Assembly: GCF_001704415.2 (NCBI RefSeq)
Contig: NC_030836.1
Coordinates: forward strand, 29,238,001 to 29,302,000
Length of the DNA: 64,000 nucleotides
Direction: 5' to 3'
Origin: Capra hircus
Taxonomy: Eukaryota > Chordata > Mammalia > Artiodactyla > Bovidae
Every line of letters begins with the position of its first letter. Position 1 is the first letter of the stretch. The notes below the pieces were generated by a model. It made no database searches. It worked only from the letters and a program-made list of their open reading frames with translations, and had not been told where the DNA came from. The position numbers were made by a program, and so were the translations under genes. Of the stretch, positions 52,611 to 63,692 are shown piece by piece.

Positions 52611-53971
52611 CAAAGGATTTTTACACAAAGGAGGAGCAATAAAACCTTGAAAATCCAAGAAAAGAATGTCCCTTCTCTGGTCCCACCTTCATTTTCTTTC
52701 CTCTTGCTCCAAATGCCTTTACAGGTCTCTTGATCTCTTCTTCCTGCCTCACACACCATTTTAAATTCCTTCTCTGACTTCTTATAAATCATCCAGACCT
52801 AGAGAAGACAACCTCTCCTTTCTTCATTAGAAGAGTGCGTCCAGCTAACACGAATGAGAACATATGCAGACATGGGCATAGGGCTAAGGCTTTTTTCTTT
52901 TTTGCCATGGACTCATAGATCTTTGGAACTGACCTGTGTGCCTGGCTTGCAGATTTCTTAAGAGCAGAGTGTGGAGTTTGGAAAAGAGCTCACATGTAAG
53001 CTAATGCAAAGGGCAAAGTATCTTAAAAGAATTATTATTCATTTCCCATTGCAGTTAATTTTGGCACCTTCATCAGGGTTTAAATTCTAGTACCACATCA
53101 TATCAAAGGGGGAAAAAGAGTATTTGATGTACATGTTAATTACTGCTAAGATGTAGCTACTTAAATCAAGAGTTTAATCTTCATTTGACTATTCAGAACA
53201 GCTCTGAGTGGGGGATGGGGAGAGTCCCTTTTGATTTGGGTTATTTGAATAGGAGATGAGAACTTCAAGTCAGACGGCTTCCAATTTTCTAAACCAAATT
53301 TGGAATTACTACCCAGATAAATGGAAAGCAGTCCGGAAAACCAAGTTCCCTGTAGGAATTCCCAAGTGTGTGTGTTCTATGAAGTAGGAGAAAGGGCATG
53401 GGTAATATAATTTCATGTGTTCAAAGAGCTGAGAATCTTCAGCGTGATCACCTAACGGTAAGTGAAATCTTAAAAGCATGTAAGAGGCTTAAAAAAGTAG
53501 ATCTATGAAGAAAATAATATACTATTATTTAAAAGCATAAATTGCCAAAATGATGCTACTCTGAGATATACTCTTTAGAAGAGTTATCTTGGAGAATCCC
53601 TAATGTGCATTTTTAATACCATGAAACAATAAAACCCATAGAAATACTGGCTTATTTACCAAGTGATTAAATCATAGTCATTTATCGTAGGTTTACTGGG
53701 AACATTGTTTTCTTGGATTTCCAAGGCTTTATTGCCTCCGATATAACACTCCGCTCCTAATAATCCCTATTGATTTGACTAAAGTACCATATATTTTTAG
53801 GTTTGCTTTACTGTCTTGCACAAATTCTAACCTTAATGTACTAAATAAAATAAGATCTATCACCATATTTCTCAAACCGTATGAAGATAATTATCTTGTC
53901 CAACTTGGGTGGAAAACGCTCAGTTTTGACTGCTGAGTTGGAGGCCAGGGGGAGCAGTCCCTGGGGCTCTC
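52611..53971. other. 1.3 kb AT-rich repeat-poor DNA
   Basis: No repeat recognised over the longest AT-rich stretch in the window. Motifs: 'tgcagttaattttggcacc', 'catgttaattactgctaag', 'accaagtgattaaatcat', 'gcctccgatataacactcc' and 'gatttgactaaagtaccat'. Possible regulatory DNA. Not verified. Confidence 0.35.
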
Positions 53972-54192
53972 ATGTGTGTGCTAAGGTGCTTCAATCGTGT
54001 CCGACTCTTTGGGACCCTGTGGACCACAGCCCACCAGGCTCCTCTGTCCATGGGATTCTCCAGGTGAGAATACGGGAGTGGGTTTCCATGCCCTTCTCCA
54101 GGGGATCTTCCCGACCCAGGGATTCAACCGGAACCTCTTAAAGTCTCCTGTGTTGGCAGGTGGGTTCTTCACCACTAGTGCCACCAGAGAAC
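53972..54192 (-). repeat. Bov-tA SINE, antisense, 13-bp TSD
   Basis: 'atgtgtgtgctaaggtgctt' to 'ccactagtgccaccagagaa'. TSD ccctggggctctc at 53959-53971 and 54193-54205. Confidence 0.95.
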
Positions 54193-54839
54193 CCCTGGGG
54201 CTCTCCATTGTGTTTCTTCTGGAGTGGAGAGCTCTGAGTCACTGTCCACGTGCTGGCCAGGAGCTGGGCTGGCGGGAATCAGAGCCTCACCACCGATTAC
54301 AGGCTGTATCTGGGACTGCATTTGTGTCATTATTTTGCTACAGTCCCTAATCTCTCTCCGGATTTGTGGCTCATACTGCATCTTTAAGGCACTTTGTATA
54401 CAATAATTTTCATGTGCTAAACCAGTCAGCGGAGAACTCTGTGTTCTTAGAGAAAAAGTTATCACACCTCTGGGTGCTGTTTTAATTACTCTTCTTAGAG
54501 GCGCCTTCTAAATGTTGTTAAAAACGGTGACATATTTTATTCCATGTTGAACCTTGAATCTCTGTTCTCTGGATGAGGGTCTTGGTGAACATGGAAGGAG
54601 GGTGTGGTTTCTGAGTGATGATGCTCCTGGTCCCTCTGGAGGAAGGGCCATACAGATAACCCCTCCATAGGACAGCAACTGGTGGCCTGTGTGACGATGG
54701 CAAGATCTCACACACCCTTATCAGTTCTCAGCGCAATTAACTTGGTGCCTTTATTATCCTTTAGGGGAGACTAGATCTTGACTCCCAGGAGCTCAAATTC
54801 TAAAAGGGGAAAAGGATAAGTATTCTAACTTTAGAAACC
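54193..54839. other. single-copy DNA with possible minus-strand exon
   Basis: Holds the candidate exon at 54291-54416. 54340-54520 is AT-rich and looks conserved. Other ORFs of 60 to 67 codons are unsupported. Confidence 0.35.
54291..54416 (-). other. possible 126-nt symmetric exon
   Basis: Seen on the minus strand: acceptor tract 'ttctccgctgactggtttag' (AG at 54418-54417, with a branch-like 'ctgac'), an open stretch of 126 bases, then a donor GTGAGG starting at 54290. Both boundaries fall in phase 1, so the exon length is a multiple of 3. The peptide is rich in charged and Gln/Met residues, including MQYEPQIRREIRDCSKIMTQ followed by MQSQIQPVIG, which could form a coiled-coil or helical segment. 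The frame remains open 34 codons past the donor and stops inside the Bov-tA at its 3' side. I do not recognise the protein. It may be a chance frame in a conserved noncoding element. Confidence 0.25.
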
Positions 54840-55045
54840 TAAGTACATTCCAGACACTGTTTTCACTGCTCTATCTCTATTCATGCTTTTAATTCTTAAA
54901 CTAGATCTCATAAAGCAGATACTATTTGAACCCCGCTTCACAATGAGGAGACTGAGGCACTGAGAGTTTAAGAGTTTTGCACAAGGTCCACACGACTAAG
55001 GAGCGGTGGGTGCAGGGCAATCTGACTCTCAGAGCCCATTTGTAT
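54840..55045 (-). repeat. MIR SINE, antisense
   Basis: 'tgcttttaattcttaaacta', 'cacaatgaggagactgaggc' and 'ttttgcacaaggtccacac' in order. Confidence 0.88.
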
Positions 55046-55054
55046 CACATTTAT

Positions 55055-55190
55055 AATTTATAACGTCTCACCCACTAATTATCTCATTTGATTTTTCCCA
55101 CAACCTTTGCTCCATTTTAGAGATAAGAAAACAGAAGTAGGTAGTCATTTGTCTACGGTGACACTGCCAAAACCAGCTGGAGGGACAGCC
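55055..55190 (-). repeat. second MIR, antisense
   Basis: 'ctcatttgatttttcccaca', 'ccattttagagataagaaaa' and 'agtcatttgtctacggtgac' in order. Tandem with the preceding MIR and in the same direction. Confidence 0.75.
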
Positions 55191-55229
55191 TGCTTCTTTT
55201 TTCCTTGTTTTTAAACACACCTCCAGGGT

Positions 55230-55554
55230 GGACATGAAGGAGGTCAAACCAGTCAATCCTAAAGGAAATTAGCCCAAATATTCACTGGAAGGACTGATGC
55301 TGAAGCTGAAACTCCAATACTTTGGCCACTTGATGCGAAAAGCCGGTGCACTAGAAAAGACCTTGCTGCTGAGAAAGACTGAGGGCAGGAGGAGAAGGGG
55401 GGTTGACAGAGGATGAGATGGTTGGATGGCATCATCAAGTCAATGGACATGAGTTTGAGTAAATCCCGGGAGATAGTGGAGGACAGGGAAGCCTGGTGTG
55501 CTGCAGTCCATGGGGTTGCAAAGAGTCGGACACAACTGAACAACTGGAAAACAA
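55230..55554 (+). mobile_element. BovB LINE 3' end, sense, short TSD
   Basis: 'aaaccagtcaatcctaaagg', 'ccaatactttggccacttga', 'gatggttggatggcatcatc' and 'agagtcggacacaactgaac'. Flank ccagggt at 55223-55229 and 55555-55561. Confidence 0.93.
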
Positions 55555-55561
55555 CCAGGGT

Positions 55562-56434
55562 AGGAGACAGAATAACCTGGAAGTGAAGGGAAGCAGAGGC
55601 TCTTTGCACATGAGCAGACTGACTTGCCAGGAAACTCTCCGCTTCCTCGGTGCCTGGAGCCAAGCCCCACAGTGGGGGAGGGGCAGTGTCCCTTAAGAGA
55701 CTCAGCCTGGATTCTGTGCAGATGGATGAAGTGGGCTCTCCTCATTCTCCATCATCTCCATGGACATCTCATCCCACGTGTTCCTCTCAGTCTGTTGCCC
55801 CTTCACTATAATTTCAAGGTCTTTGAAGGAAGGGACTGGGTTGGTATTTTGTGATATCGACCACTTGATGTTTGATGAGATTCTGCAGCCACTGGAATGT
55901 GCCTGTGTTCGGGGCTAGGCTGTGTGCAGGGTGTCCCTATTGCTTTCTTAAAATCAAAGAGTGGAGAAGCCAAAGGAAGCAGGGAGAAGAACCTCACTGA
56001 CTAAATATCAAGCTAGCAGACAAAGATACAGGGTGAAATTCCAGGCCTTCAAGAAAGTGAACCAACCAATCCACCAGAAATGTCCTTGTCAATGAAGTGG
56101 GGCCTATGGTGAGCCCAGCAATGTAACTTATGCCCCGCCTTCCCCTCAGTTCAGGAGGGGCTGGTGTGTAGACATTTTAGCCTGTTGAGAAAATAATAGT
56201 GAGCAGTCCTCTGAATTCAATAAATAATGCTTGATCTGGTCAGAAGGGAAGAGGCAGAAACCAAGATGAGGAGGACTGGAGGGCTCCCCTTCTCTTCCCC
56301 TGCATCGGCTGTGGTCCGGGAAGCACCATCCACACTGGTGATGGACGGTGATGTGGTGCTTTGAGATCCCTGGAGGACAGGCCAGGCTACTAACAAGGAA
56401 ATGGCGCTGTGGGTCGAATCGACAGGAATGATGG
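55562..56434. other. single-copy DNA, no gene seen
   Basis: No repeat family recognised. ORFs of 63 to 133 codons are unsupported. Confidence 0.4.
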
Positions 56435-56764
56435 GGCTTCTCTGGGGGTACAGTGGTTAGGGATCTGCCTGTCAGTGCAGGGGACACGGGTTTGATACCT
56501 GGTCCAGGAGGATCCCACATGTTGCAAGTAAGCCCGAGCGCCACCACTACTGAAGCCCGAGTGCCCTAGAGCCTGTGCTCCACAGCAAGAGAAGCCACCC
56601 CAATGGGAAGCCCAGGCACCATAACCAGAGACCAGCCCCCGCTCTGCGAAATGAGAGAAAGCCAGCAGCCAGCAACGAAGACCCAGTGCAGCCAAAAATA
56701 AATAAATAAATAAATAAATAAACAAAACCCCCATAATTTAAAAAATGTATATTAAAAAAAAAAG
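56435..56764 (+). repeat. CHR-type SINE, long form
   Basis: 'gggcttctctgggggtacag' head, 'gggtttgatacctggtcca', 'accagagaccagcccccgc', then (ATAA)n and a second A-rich run. Possible short TSD (ggaatga) near 56424 and 56765. Confidence 0.92.
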
Positions 56765-57739
56765 GGAATGAAGGACAAGGACACCATAGGGGTAGGGGGA
56801 TAAAGCCAGAATATTTGATTGCGGTGCGGGGAGTGGGGAGGTAAATGGAGAAACATTTGTGCAGCTCAGTCATCTGTTATTTTCTCTAAACAGATGACTC
56901 TTGTCTTCTCCGAAACAACCCACGTGTCTTTCTTATACGATGAAGCATGATTCATACGCCAGAAAGAAAAGAAAACAGCATCAGGTGCTTTAAAAAAAAA
57001 ACAAACCACAACTATAATTGGAAAGATCAAGAATTTGTGGTTCACTTCTAACCAACAGGTAAACAAAGGCTTGTTTATGCTAGGTCTCCCCTTCTTGGTC
57101 TGGGTGCTGTCACCCCGGGCTTGGAACACTGTCCTGTGTTATTCACCTGACAGATTAGGCTCCACGGAGGCAGGCTGCCTGGGTATGTCCTGTAATTCAG
57201 CATTAAGCATCCTATTGATTCACTGAAGTGCTGCCACGGATGTTAATGGAGACAAATATTGCGGCTGTGGGTTTTCAAAGGGCTGAGTAATTCCCAAGCA
57301 TCAATAACATCTGTCATGATGTGATGTGGGGCGACCTCAGGATGCTTGACTTGAGGCCAACCATGAGAGTGGGGCTGCTGGAAGGGGCCCTTGGATACTG
57401 ACCCGGAGCTTGGGGAGGAAGACCTACTAAAGGAAGGATGGTGGGAACTAGGGTGAGGTTGGGTGGTGGCAATGAGGCAGGGGTGACTGTTGCCAGTGTT
57501 TCCTAGTGACTCCTCATGAAGGTCACTGAGTATTAGAAAGCACAGGGATCTTACACGCATATCTCAAAAGCCTGTCGGGTCCTGGGAAATCACACTCTAC
57601 CCTGTTGCAGAGAGCAGGGTATGCTTTCCCACTCATCACCCAGGAGCATTGCATGCCCCTGATAATACTGAAGCAGGATGCTTCTAGTCCTGTAGCAGCC
57701 AGCCCTGAGTAACAGCTCCCGTGATCTGAGCACGGGACT
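56765..57739. other. repeat-poor DNA with two candidate conserved blocks
   Basis: 56880-57060 ('gaagcatgattcatacgcc', 'caaaccacaactataattgg') and 57165-57350 ('agcattaagcatcctattg', 'ggatgttaatggagacaa', 'agcatcaataacatctgtc'). RUNX-like aaccaca and homeobox/PBX-like sites are visible. The rest is GC-rich with unsupported ORFs. Confidence 0.35.
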
Positions 57740-57865
57740 GCATTAGTGCACGACTTTAGTGACTGCTTTCAGAGAGGTTAAGTTACTTATTCAAGCTCAC
57801 ACAGCCAGGCAGTTCTGGCCTGGACTGGAATTCAGATCTTAGAATTTTTTACCCAGGTCTATCCC
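57740..57865 (-). repeat. MIR fragment, antisense
   Basis: 'cagagaggttaagttactta', 'ttcaagctcacacagccagg' and 'ggactggaattcagatctta' in order. Confidence 0.85.
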
Positions 57866-58049
57866 CAGTCACCTTTAGGTAGGATTGCTGGAAACCATTT
57901 GAACATAAGACCTGAAACAAGTGATATTTCCTTCTAAAAGGCTCTGTAAAAACCCTCAGGGTTAGTAATTGTAAGAAATCAATTACTCGTAAACAAATCC
58001 CATTTCAGTCAAATTCTACAGGCTGCCCAATCTTTCTACATTCCAATTC

Positions 58050-58810
58050 AGTCTCTGTACTGCTACTCACATTATCTTGCTACAAGACGAATCTGATCTT
58101 GTCAGTTCCTGGCATACAGACCTCCATCAGCCCCTCTCTGCGGACAGGATAAACTCTTTGGCATGATCACATTCTCATCCTGCCCACCCCGCCCCATCTT
58201 CCTTTTGATGTCTGGCCCCTCCTGTTCTCAGCCACTGTGGACATCGCTGACCCTTCTGTGTCCTCTTTTTTTTTTAAATAAAATTTTTTTTCTTGTGTGG
58301 ACCCATTTGAAAGTCTGTATTGAATTTGTTACAATATTCCTTCTGTTTCATTCTTTGCTTTTTGGCCATGAGCTTTTTAGGAGGAAATATCCCCAACCAG
58401 GGATCGAACCTGCACTCCCTGAATTGGCAGGCAAAGTCCTAACCACTGGACCACCAGGGAAGTCCCGTTCTGCGTCCTCTTATCCTCTGTATCTTTTGTA
58501 CACTGGCTGCCCAGGAAACTCTTAGCCATCCTTAAAGAGAGCCAGCTCTTCTCTCCTGCCTGAGAACCATCGCTGCCTCTCTGTGCGCAGTTAGGAGCAG
58601 TTCCTCCTCTGAGGCTCCACAGGACACCGTTCAGCCTTTATTTTATCTCTATTATCGCAGCCTTCCTGTTGCACTGTGTTTGCTTTCTTGTCTAAACCCA
58701 GCGCAATGTGAACTTCCGTGTTGAGGCGCTGCGCCTCTTTCATTTCCGCATTCCACTTCCAGGTACACAGTAGGTGTTCCCCGCATGCTTCTTCAGTGAA
58801 TGGGGGACTG
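58050..58810 (+). repeat. L2 LINE 3' region, sense, split by CHR SINE
   Basis: Left 58050-58267 ('ggataaactctttggcatga', 'tgatgtctggcccctcctg') and right 58482-58810 ('aatgtgaacttccgtgttg', 'acttccaggtacacagtagg') are consecutive L2 parts. Confidence 0.8.
58268..58467 (-). repeat. CHR-type SINE, antisense, inside L2, 14-bp TSD
   Basis: 'tttttttaaataaaattttt' to 'ggaccaccagggaagtccc'. TSD ttctgtgtcctctt (58254-58267) and ttctgcgtcctctt (58468-58481), one transition. Confidence 0.93.
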
Positions 58811-59439
58811 TGTTCTGGAACAGAAAGAAAGCTGTGGGGTGGGAGCCATCGGTCAGGTTTAGGGCACATGCGCTGGCCCTGGCCAACATCTATTTCTAGT
58901 CTTGGGCCTAGAAAATCCTCATGGAATTGAAACCAAAGGAGAGAAAAGCAGAGCGTCAACTCAGAAGCAGGCTGGGGATCTTGGGGGGGTGTCCTTTTAC
59001 CATCAAGTTCTTTGCAAACAGTGGCCCCGGGCATATGTGCAACCAGGGACCCCTGGGGGAAGAGAGACTGACATTCTAATGGGGGAAAGAGAATACCCTG
59101 CTTTGAGGCACAGCAGACCGGTGAGTGGGGTGGATATTCAGATATTCAATGATTGGCAGGGTGAGTGCATTGACCAATCAGAATGGTCAGGCCATAGGGC
59201 CACAGGGCTAAAGTAGGGCCCTTCGTGCCAAGCATGAATCCTTTAGGTGCTGGGCAGTAGGGGGTATCATGAGAGAGGGTTTGGAAATAGTAGAAGCAGC
59301 TTGGATGAGGAGGCTTGGACCCCTTATCTGTCAGTATTAAAATATTTCCAAATTTTAACAACTGGCCCTGATACAACTGTAGTGGTACATACCAGCCTAT
59401 TAATAAGTCTCATTCAAGAATAACAAAAATTCAAAACTT
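58811..59439. other. single-copy DNA, no gene seen
   Basis: No repeat recognised. ORFs of 70 to 104 codons are unsupported. Confidence 0.4.
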
Positions 59440-59469
59440 TTTGGATAAAGAAGATGTGGTGTGTGTGTA

Positions 59470-59514
<45 letters not shown>

Positions 59515-59523
59515 CTGTATCTA

Positions 59524-59554
<31 letters not shown>

Positions 59555-60042
59555 ATGGAATACTACTCAGCCATAAAAAGAACAAATTAATGCCATTTGT
59601 AGAGACATGGATGGACCAGGAGACGATCATATTAATACTAAGAAAGTCAGATAGCAGAAGACAAATATCACATGATATATAGAGCCCCAAAATGATACAA
59701 ATGAACTTATTTACAAAACAGAAACAGACTCACAGAGATAGAGAACAAACTTCTGGTTACCAAACGGAAAGGTGGACAGGGGAGCAGGATAAATAAGAAA
59801 TTTGGGAGTAACATGTACACACTACTATATACAAAATAAATAAACAACAGACCTACTGTTGTTTAGGGAACAATAGCACAGGGAACTCTACTTAGTATTT
59901 TGTAATAACCTATATGAGGAAAGAATCTGAAAAAGAACGCGTGTGCGTGTGTGTGTGTGCATATATGCACACTTTGCTATATACCTGGAACTAACATGCA
60001 TTGTAAATCAATTGTACTTGAATAAGACATTTAAAAAAGAAA
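59440..60042 (+). mobile_element. L1 3' end, sense, with internal microsatellite
   Basis: 'ttggataaagaagatgtgg', 'ggaatactactcagccataa', 'tgtagagacatggatggacc', 'aaacagactcacagagatag' and 'actgttgtttagggaacaat' are the 3' part of an artiodactyl L1. Flank aacaaaaatt at 59422-59431 and 60043-60052 is a likely 10-bp TSD. Confidence 0.85.
59459..59554. repeat. compound (GT)n(CT)n(TA)n microsatellite
   Basis: About 96 bases of GT, CT, then two TA tracts around a short spacer. It sits where an L1 3' end normally reads 'acatatatacaatgg', so it probably grew from that site. Confidence 0.93.
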
Positions 60043-60052
60043 AACAAAAATT

Positions 60053-61054
60053 TTGAACCCCGTTTAAAGGGAGGGGGTTTGTGTGTATGTGTGTGTACTT
60101 GCATGTGTGTGAAGGAATGAGGCCAAGCTTTTACAAGAAGGCGGCATTTGAGCTGCACCTGTAAGCTGTCGTTGTATTTCCGTATAAGGAGAAAGCAGTG
60201 GAGACCAGGGGACTTCTGGCGTGTAGAACTGAATGAGTTCACAGATGTGTGAATGGGCCTGCTTGGGAAGGGGAGTGACTGTACCATGTTTGCAATCGCT
60301 GTGGGCACAGGAGCGGCAGCTTTGCAGCCAGACTGTGAGGGGCCCTGGAAGCCTTGTGGACGCATTGTTGCTTGTCCACGTCCCCACAGGTGAGCTCGTC
60401 GGGCTGGCTTTGGGTGGCCCTTGCTGGGACACCTAGTGGTGAGTCTTCACCAAGTCTGGGGCTGTTCCCTGGTGAGGGGACAGGCTTTGCCTTAATGAGG
60501 AATGTCACGGCAGCCTCCTCAGCTCCGTGGTGACTGACGCTGCCCGTCCAGCTGCCACGAGGCCGATGTGTCCTGCCACGCAGCATCATCTCCTAATTAA
60601 CACGTCTTGTCAGGTCCAGCGGTTGGCTTCGGTAAACACGCTCCTAGCAGCTGTCACTGGGACCCCACGTGGGGCCTGCTGCCTCATTAGCTCGAGAGAA
60701 GGGGGATGGCATTGGCGGCGGGCTGAGGGGGAGGGGTGCTCTTTGTGGGTGTTGGCAGGATTAGAGAGATGTCAGATGCTCAGAGAGCACTTGGTGGGCC
60801 CAGCCGAGGGCTCCTCTCTTCTCCTGGTGTAGTGACAGCATGGGGTGGGTGGCCGTGTGGTCAGGAGTTGGGAGGCCTGAATCCTCCTGCTCTCTCTCCC
60901 ACCATCTAGCTGGGCTAGATGTCCCCCTCCCCCAAACGCATTAATATATGCTGAAGCTCTGATCCTCACTGTGACAGTGTTACGAGGCAGAGTTCAGGGA
61001 GGTTTAGAAGAGGTCATCAAGTGGAGCCCCCGCGTTGGGATTAAAACCCTTTTA
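60053..61054. other. single-copy DNA with GT run and candidate conserved block
   Basis: (GT)n-like run at 60078-60112. 60510-60700 has 'tcatctcctaattaacacg' and 'cctcattagctcgagag' and a CpG-rich left part, possibly conserved noncoding DNA. Overlapping ORFs up to 124 codons are unsupported. Confidence 0.35.
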
Positions 61055-61330
61055 AAAAGAGGTGGTTCAGTGGTTACGAATCTGCCTGCCAATGCAGGGG
61101 ACACAGGTTTGATCCCTGGTCTGGGAAGACCCCACACGCCAACTAAGCCTGCGAGCTGCAACTATTGAAGTCTGTCTGCCCTGGAGTCCACACTCTGCAC
61201 CAAGAGAAGCCACTGCGATGACAAGCACTGCACCTAGAGAGGAGCCCCTGCTTGCCGCAACTAGAGAAAGCCGCGCACGGCAGTGAAGGTCCAGCACACC
61301 TAAAGAGAAATAAATTCATTAAAAAAAAGA
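61055..61330 (+). repeat. CHR-type SINE, long form, 5' diverged
   Basis: 'ggttcagtggttacgaatct', 'aggtttgatccctggtctgg', 'gccgcaactagagaaagccg', A-rich tail. Confidence 0.9.
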
Positions 61331-61499
61331 AAGAGGATGAGACAAGGTTCTCTGCACAGCCCAAGGAAAGGCCATATGAGGCTCTGATCAGACAGAGTCG
61401 AGAATCTGCCCATGCCGGCACTGTCATCTCAGACTTCAGCCTCCAGAGCCAGCGCCTGCTGCTTCAGATGTGAGGCTGGTCTCTGGTAAGTTGCATAGC

Positions 61500-61708
61500 T
61501 GCCCTCGTAGCTCAGTCTGTAAAGAATCTGCCTGCAGTGCAGGAGACCTGGGTTCGATCCCTGGATTGGGAAAATCCCTGTAGAAGGGAATGGTAACCCA
61601 CTCCAGTATTCTTGCCTGGAGAATCCCATGGACAGAGGAGCCTGGTGGGCTATATATAGTCCATGGGGTTGCAAGAGTCGGACATGACTTAGCAACTAAC
61701 TCACCACC
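61500..61708 (+). repeat. Bov-tA SINE with perfect TSD
   Basis: 'tgccctcgtagctcagtctg' to 'cggacatgacttagcaact'. TSD aagttgcatagc at 61488-61499 and 61709-61720. Confidence 0.95.
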
Positions 61709-61734
61709 AAGTTGCATAGCAGCCCAGCCCAGTT

Positions 61735-61870
61735 GTAAGGGCCTGGGCTCCTCATTTAAAAACAGGGACCGTAACAGCCCTATCTACCTCGCAGGCTTGT
61801 TGAGTGGGTCTAACGAGAAAATAGAAATTCTGAGGGATAAAACCTCTCAATACTATGAAACAAGCAGGCC
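61735..61870 (+). repeat. MIR 3' half, sense
   Basis: 'gctcctcatttaaaaacagg', 'ctatctacctcgcaggcttg' and 'ttgagtgggtctaacgag' in order. Confidence 0.75.
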
Positions 61871-62269
61871 AAGGCATGGCTTTCATCTGGGGATGCGTGG
61901 GAGCATTCTTGGCTCAGGCACGATTAGTCCCATGGTGTTTCTCAGGACACACTTTCCCTGTCTTTGCAGGGCGTCCTGGCTACATCCTCTGATCACGCAT
62001 TTCATCCAGCCCTTGCTTTCGTCCTGCCAGGACCCTCTCCCTCTTAGGGGGCTCAACCAGCCTCATCTTCTCCATAGGATACTGAAGGAAATGGTCTCTC
62101 TCCTCTGGTGGTGGGAACATTGCCCGGGGCACTGGGGGCGAGCAGCCCACCTCCCAGTGACAGTGTAGATATACTTAGCCCACCCCTTCCTCATCCCCCC
62201 ACACCCCTCCACTCCAGCCTTGGATTTTGAGCACATGTCTAAGCTCTGGACGCTGAGAGTACAGAGTAG
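61871..62269. other. single-copy DNA, no gene seen
   Basis: A 192-codon plus-strand ORF (61590-62168) starts in the Bov-tA and crosses the MIR, so it is not a gene. Confidence 0.4.
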
Positions 62270-62477
62270 GCATGCATGCTAAATCGCTTCAGTCGTGTCT
62301 GACTCTCTGCGACCCCATGGACTGTAGCCCGCCAGGCTCCTCTGTCCATGGAATTCTCCAAGCAAGAATACTGGAGTGGGTTGCCATGGGGACCTTTCTG
62401 ACCCAGGGATCGAACCCATGTCTCCTGTGTCTCCTGTGTGGCAGGAGGGTTCTTTACCGTGGAGCCACGGGGGGCGG
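62270..62477 (-). repeat. Bov-tA SINE, antisense
   Basis: 'gcatgcatgctaaatcgctt' to 'ttctttaccgtggagccac'. Contains a small internal duplication 'tctcctgtg' twice. A (TA)6 run follows at 62510-62522. Confidence 0.93.
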
Positions 62478-63692
62478 CAGTTGGTAACTGCCCTCTGAGC
62501 AGGAAAAGCAATATATATATATCTCATCCTCACAGCTCACCTAGCGATGGTGGGTGATCTCACAATTTCCTCCAGCCACTTGTTTTATTATCAACCTTTC
62601 TGTAGCCCACCTCTGAAGGCTCACCCACGTTTCCCCTGGGGCAAGGCATATCTGTTTCCTCTTTGTCTCTCCCTACCAGAACAGAGAAGCTTGATGGCCA
62701 TCCTCCCCACCGATGCTGGAAGGGTGATACTGAGCACCCCTTTCTCCTCCCAGTCTTCGGATTCCCTGAGTCTATCCTGCAACCTGGAGCCAGTCCCCCT
62801 CCTCATTGCCCCCTCAGTGCTCCTTGCTCCTGTTCAGGTTTCTTTTGGGTAAAATCTGAGCAACCAAGAATGTTGTGAAAGTGTCTAATTGTAGTAGGAA
62901 GGCAAACTTAACTGACCCAGCAGAGGTGTCACACCCACACAATTTGTGAACTGTTATAATGAGCATTTAAAGGGCACAGCCTAGTTTAGAGAGCCTGGAA
63001 GGCTGGCCATAGGATGCAGGCTGCAGAATCTAATTACAAAGCTTTTTTTCTTTTTCCCCATTTCCCCCTTTCCTCTCAGCCCTTCCTAACACCTGCCCTC
63101 ACTCCCTGCCCATGAGGCATATTTCTTGCTTCTGACTAGACCTGTGCTAAAGCTGTGTGTCTCACATTTCCTTCCATTGAGCTGATCTCTGGGGGATGTA
63201 GAGATCTTTAGCATGGCCTGCTGCGTGGGCTTGGTTTGCAGAGGAGGCTCGCATGTGGCTGAAGGCGCACCAGGACTGTGCTCCCAGGAGACAACCAGAT
63301 GTTTGCACCCTGGGCAGCTCAGCAGGGATCCAAGGGGGCACATGAATGACTGGCAACTGCCAGCCTCCTGAGCTTCCTGGGGTGAAGCTCTGGGGTGAGG
63401 GGTGAGGGACCAGCTGAGGGGCCTCTGGGCCAAAGGGGTGTTTCTTGGGCTGCTCATGACACTTTTCTTTCCAAATGGCTGCAAGGAGTGGCGAGAAAAG
63501 ACAGCTGTGAGACAGGGCTTTGCCTTGCTTTCTCTGGAGGGTGGAGAGACTGTTGTGTGGGAAAATAACTGTTTGCTTCTCTAGATTCTGCCCCTTGTCC
63601 TGTGAATCTGAACTGTGTGGACTCTGAGACTCGCTTGCCATAGGGTTTGGATTGGGTCTGGCGAATGAGGAGGCCTTAGCAGGACATCAGCA
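62478..63692. other. 1.2 kb single-copy DNA, no gene confirmed
   Basis: A 159-codon minus-strand ORF (63162-63641), starting MASESQSPHSSDSQDKGQNL, is not recognised and lacks splice support. 63580-63690 resembles an old repeat ('ttggattgggtctggcgaat') that I cannot name. Confidence 0.35.

Noticed and set aside
61540..61570. tRNA-like B boxes (ggttcgatccc) here and in other SINEs
   Set aside because: They belong to tRNA-derived SINE heads. No complete cloverleaf or acceptor stem is present, so no tRNA genes are called.
61590..62168. 192-codon plus-strand ORF
   Set aside because: Starts in a Bov-tA and crosses a MIR. Composition gives no sign of a protein family.
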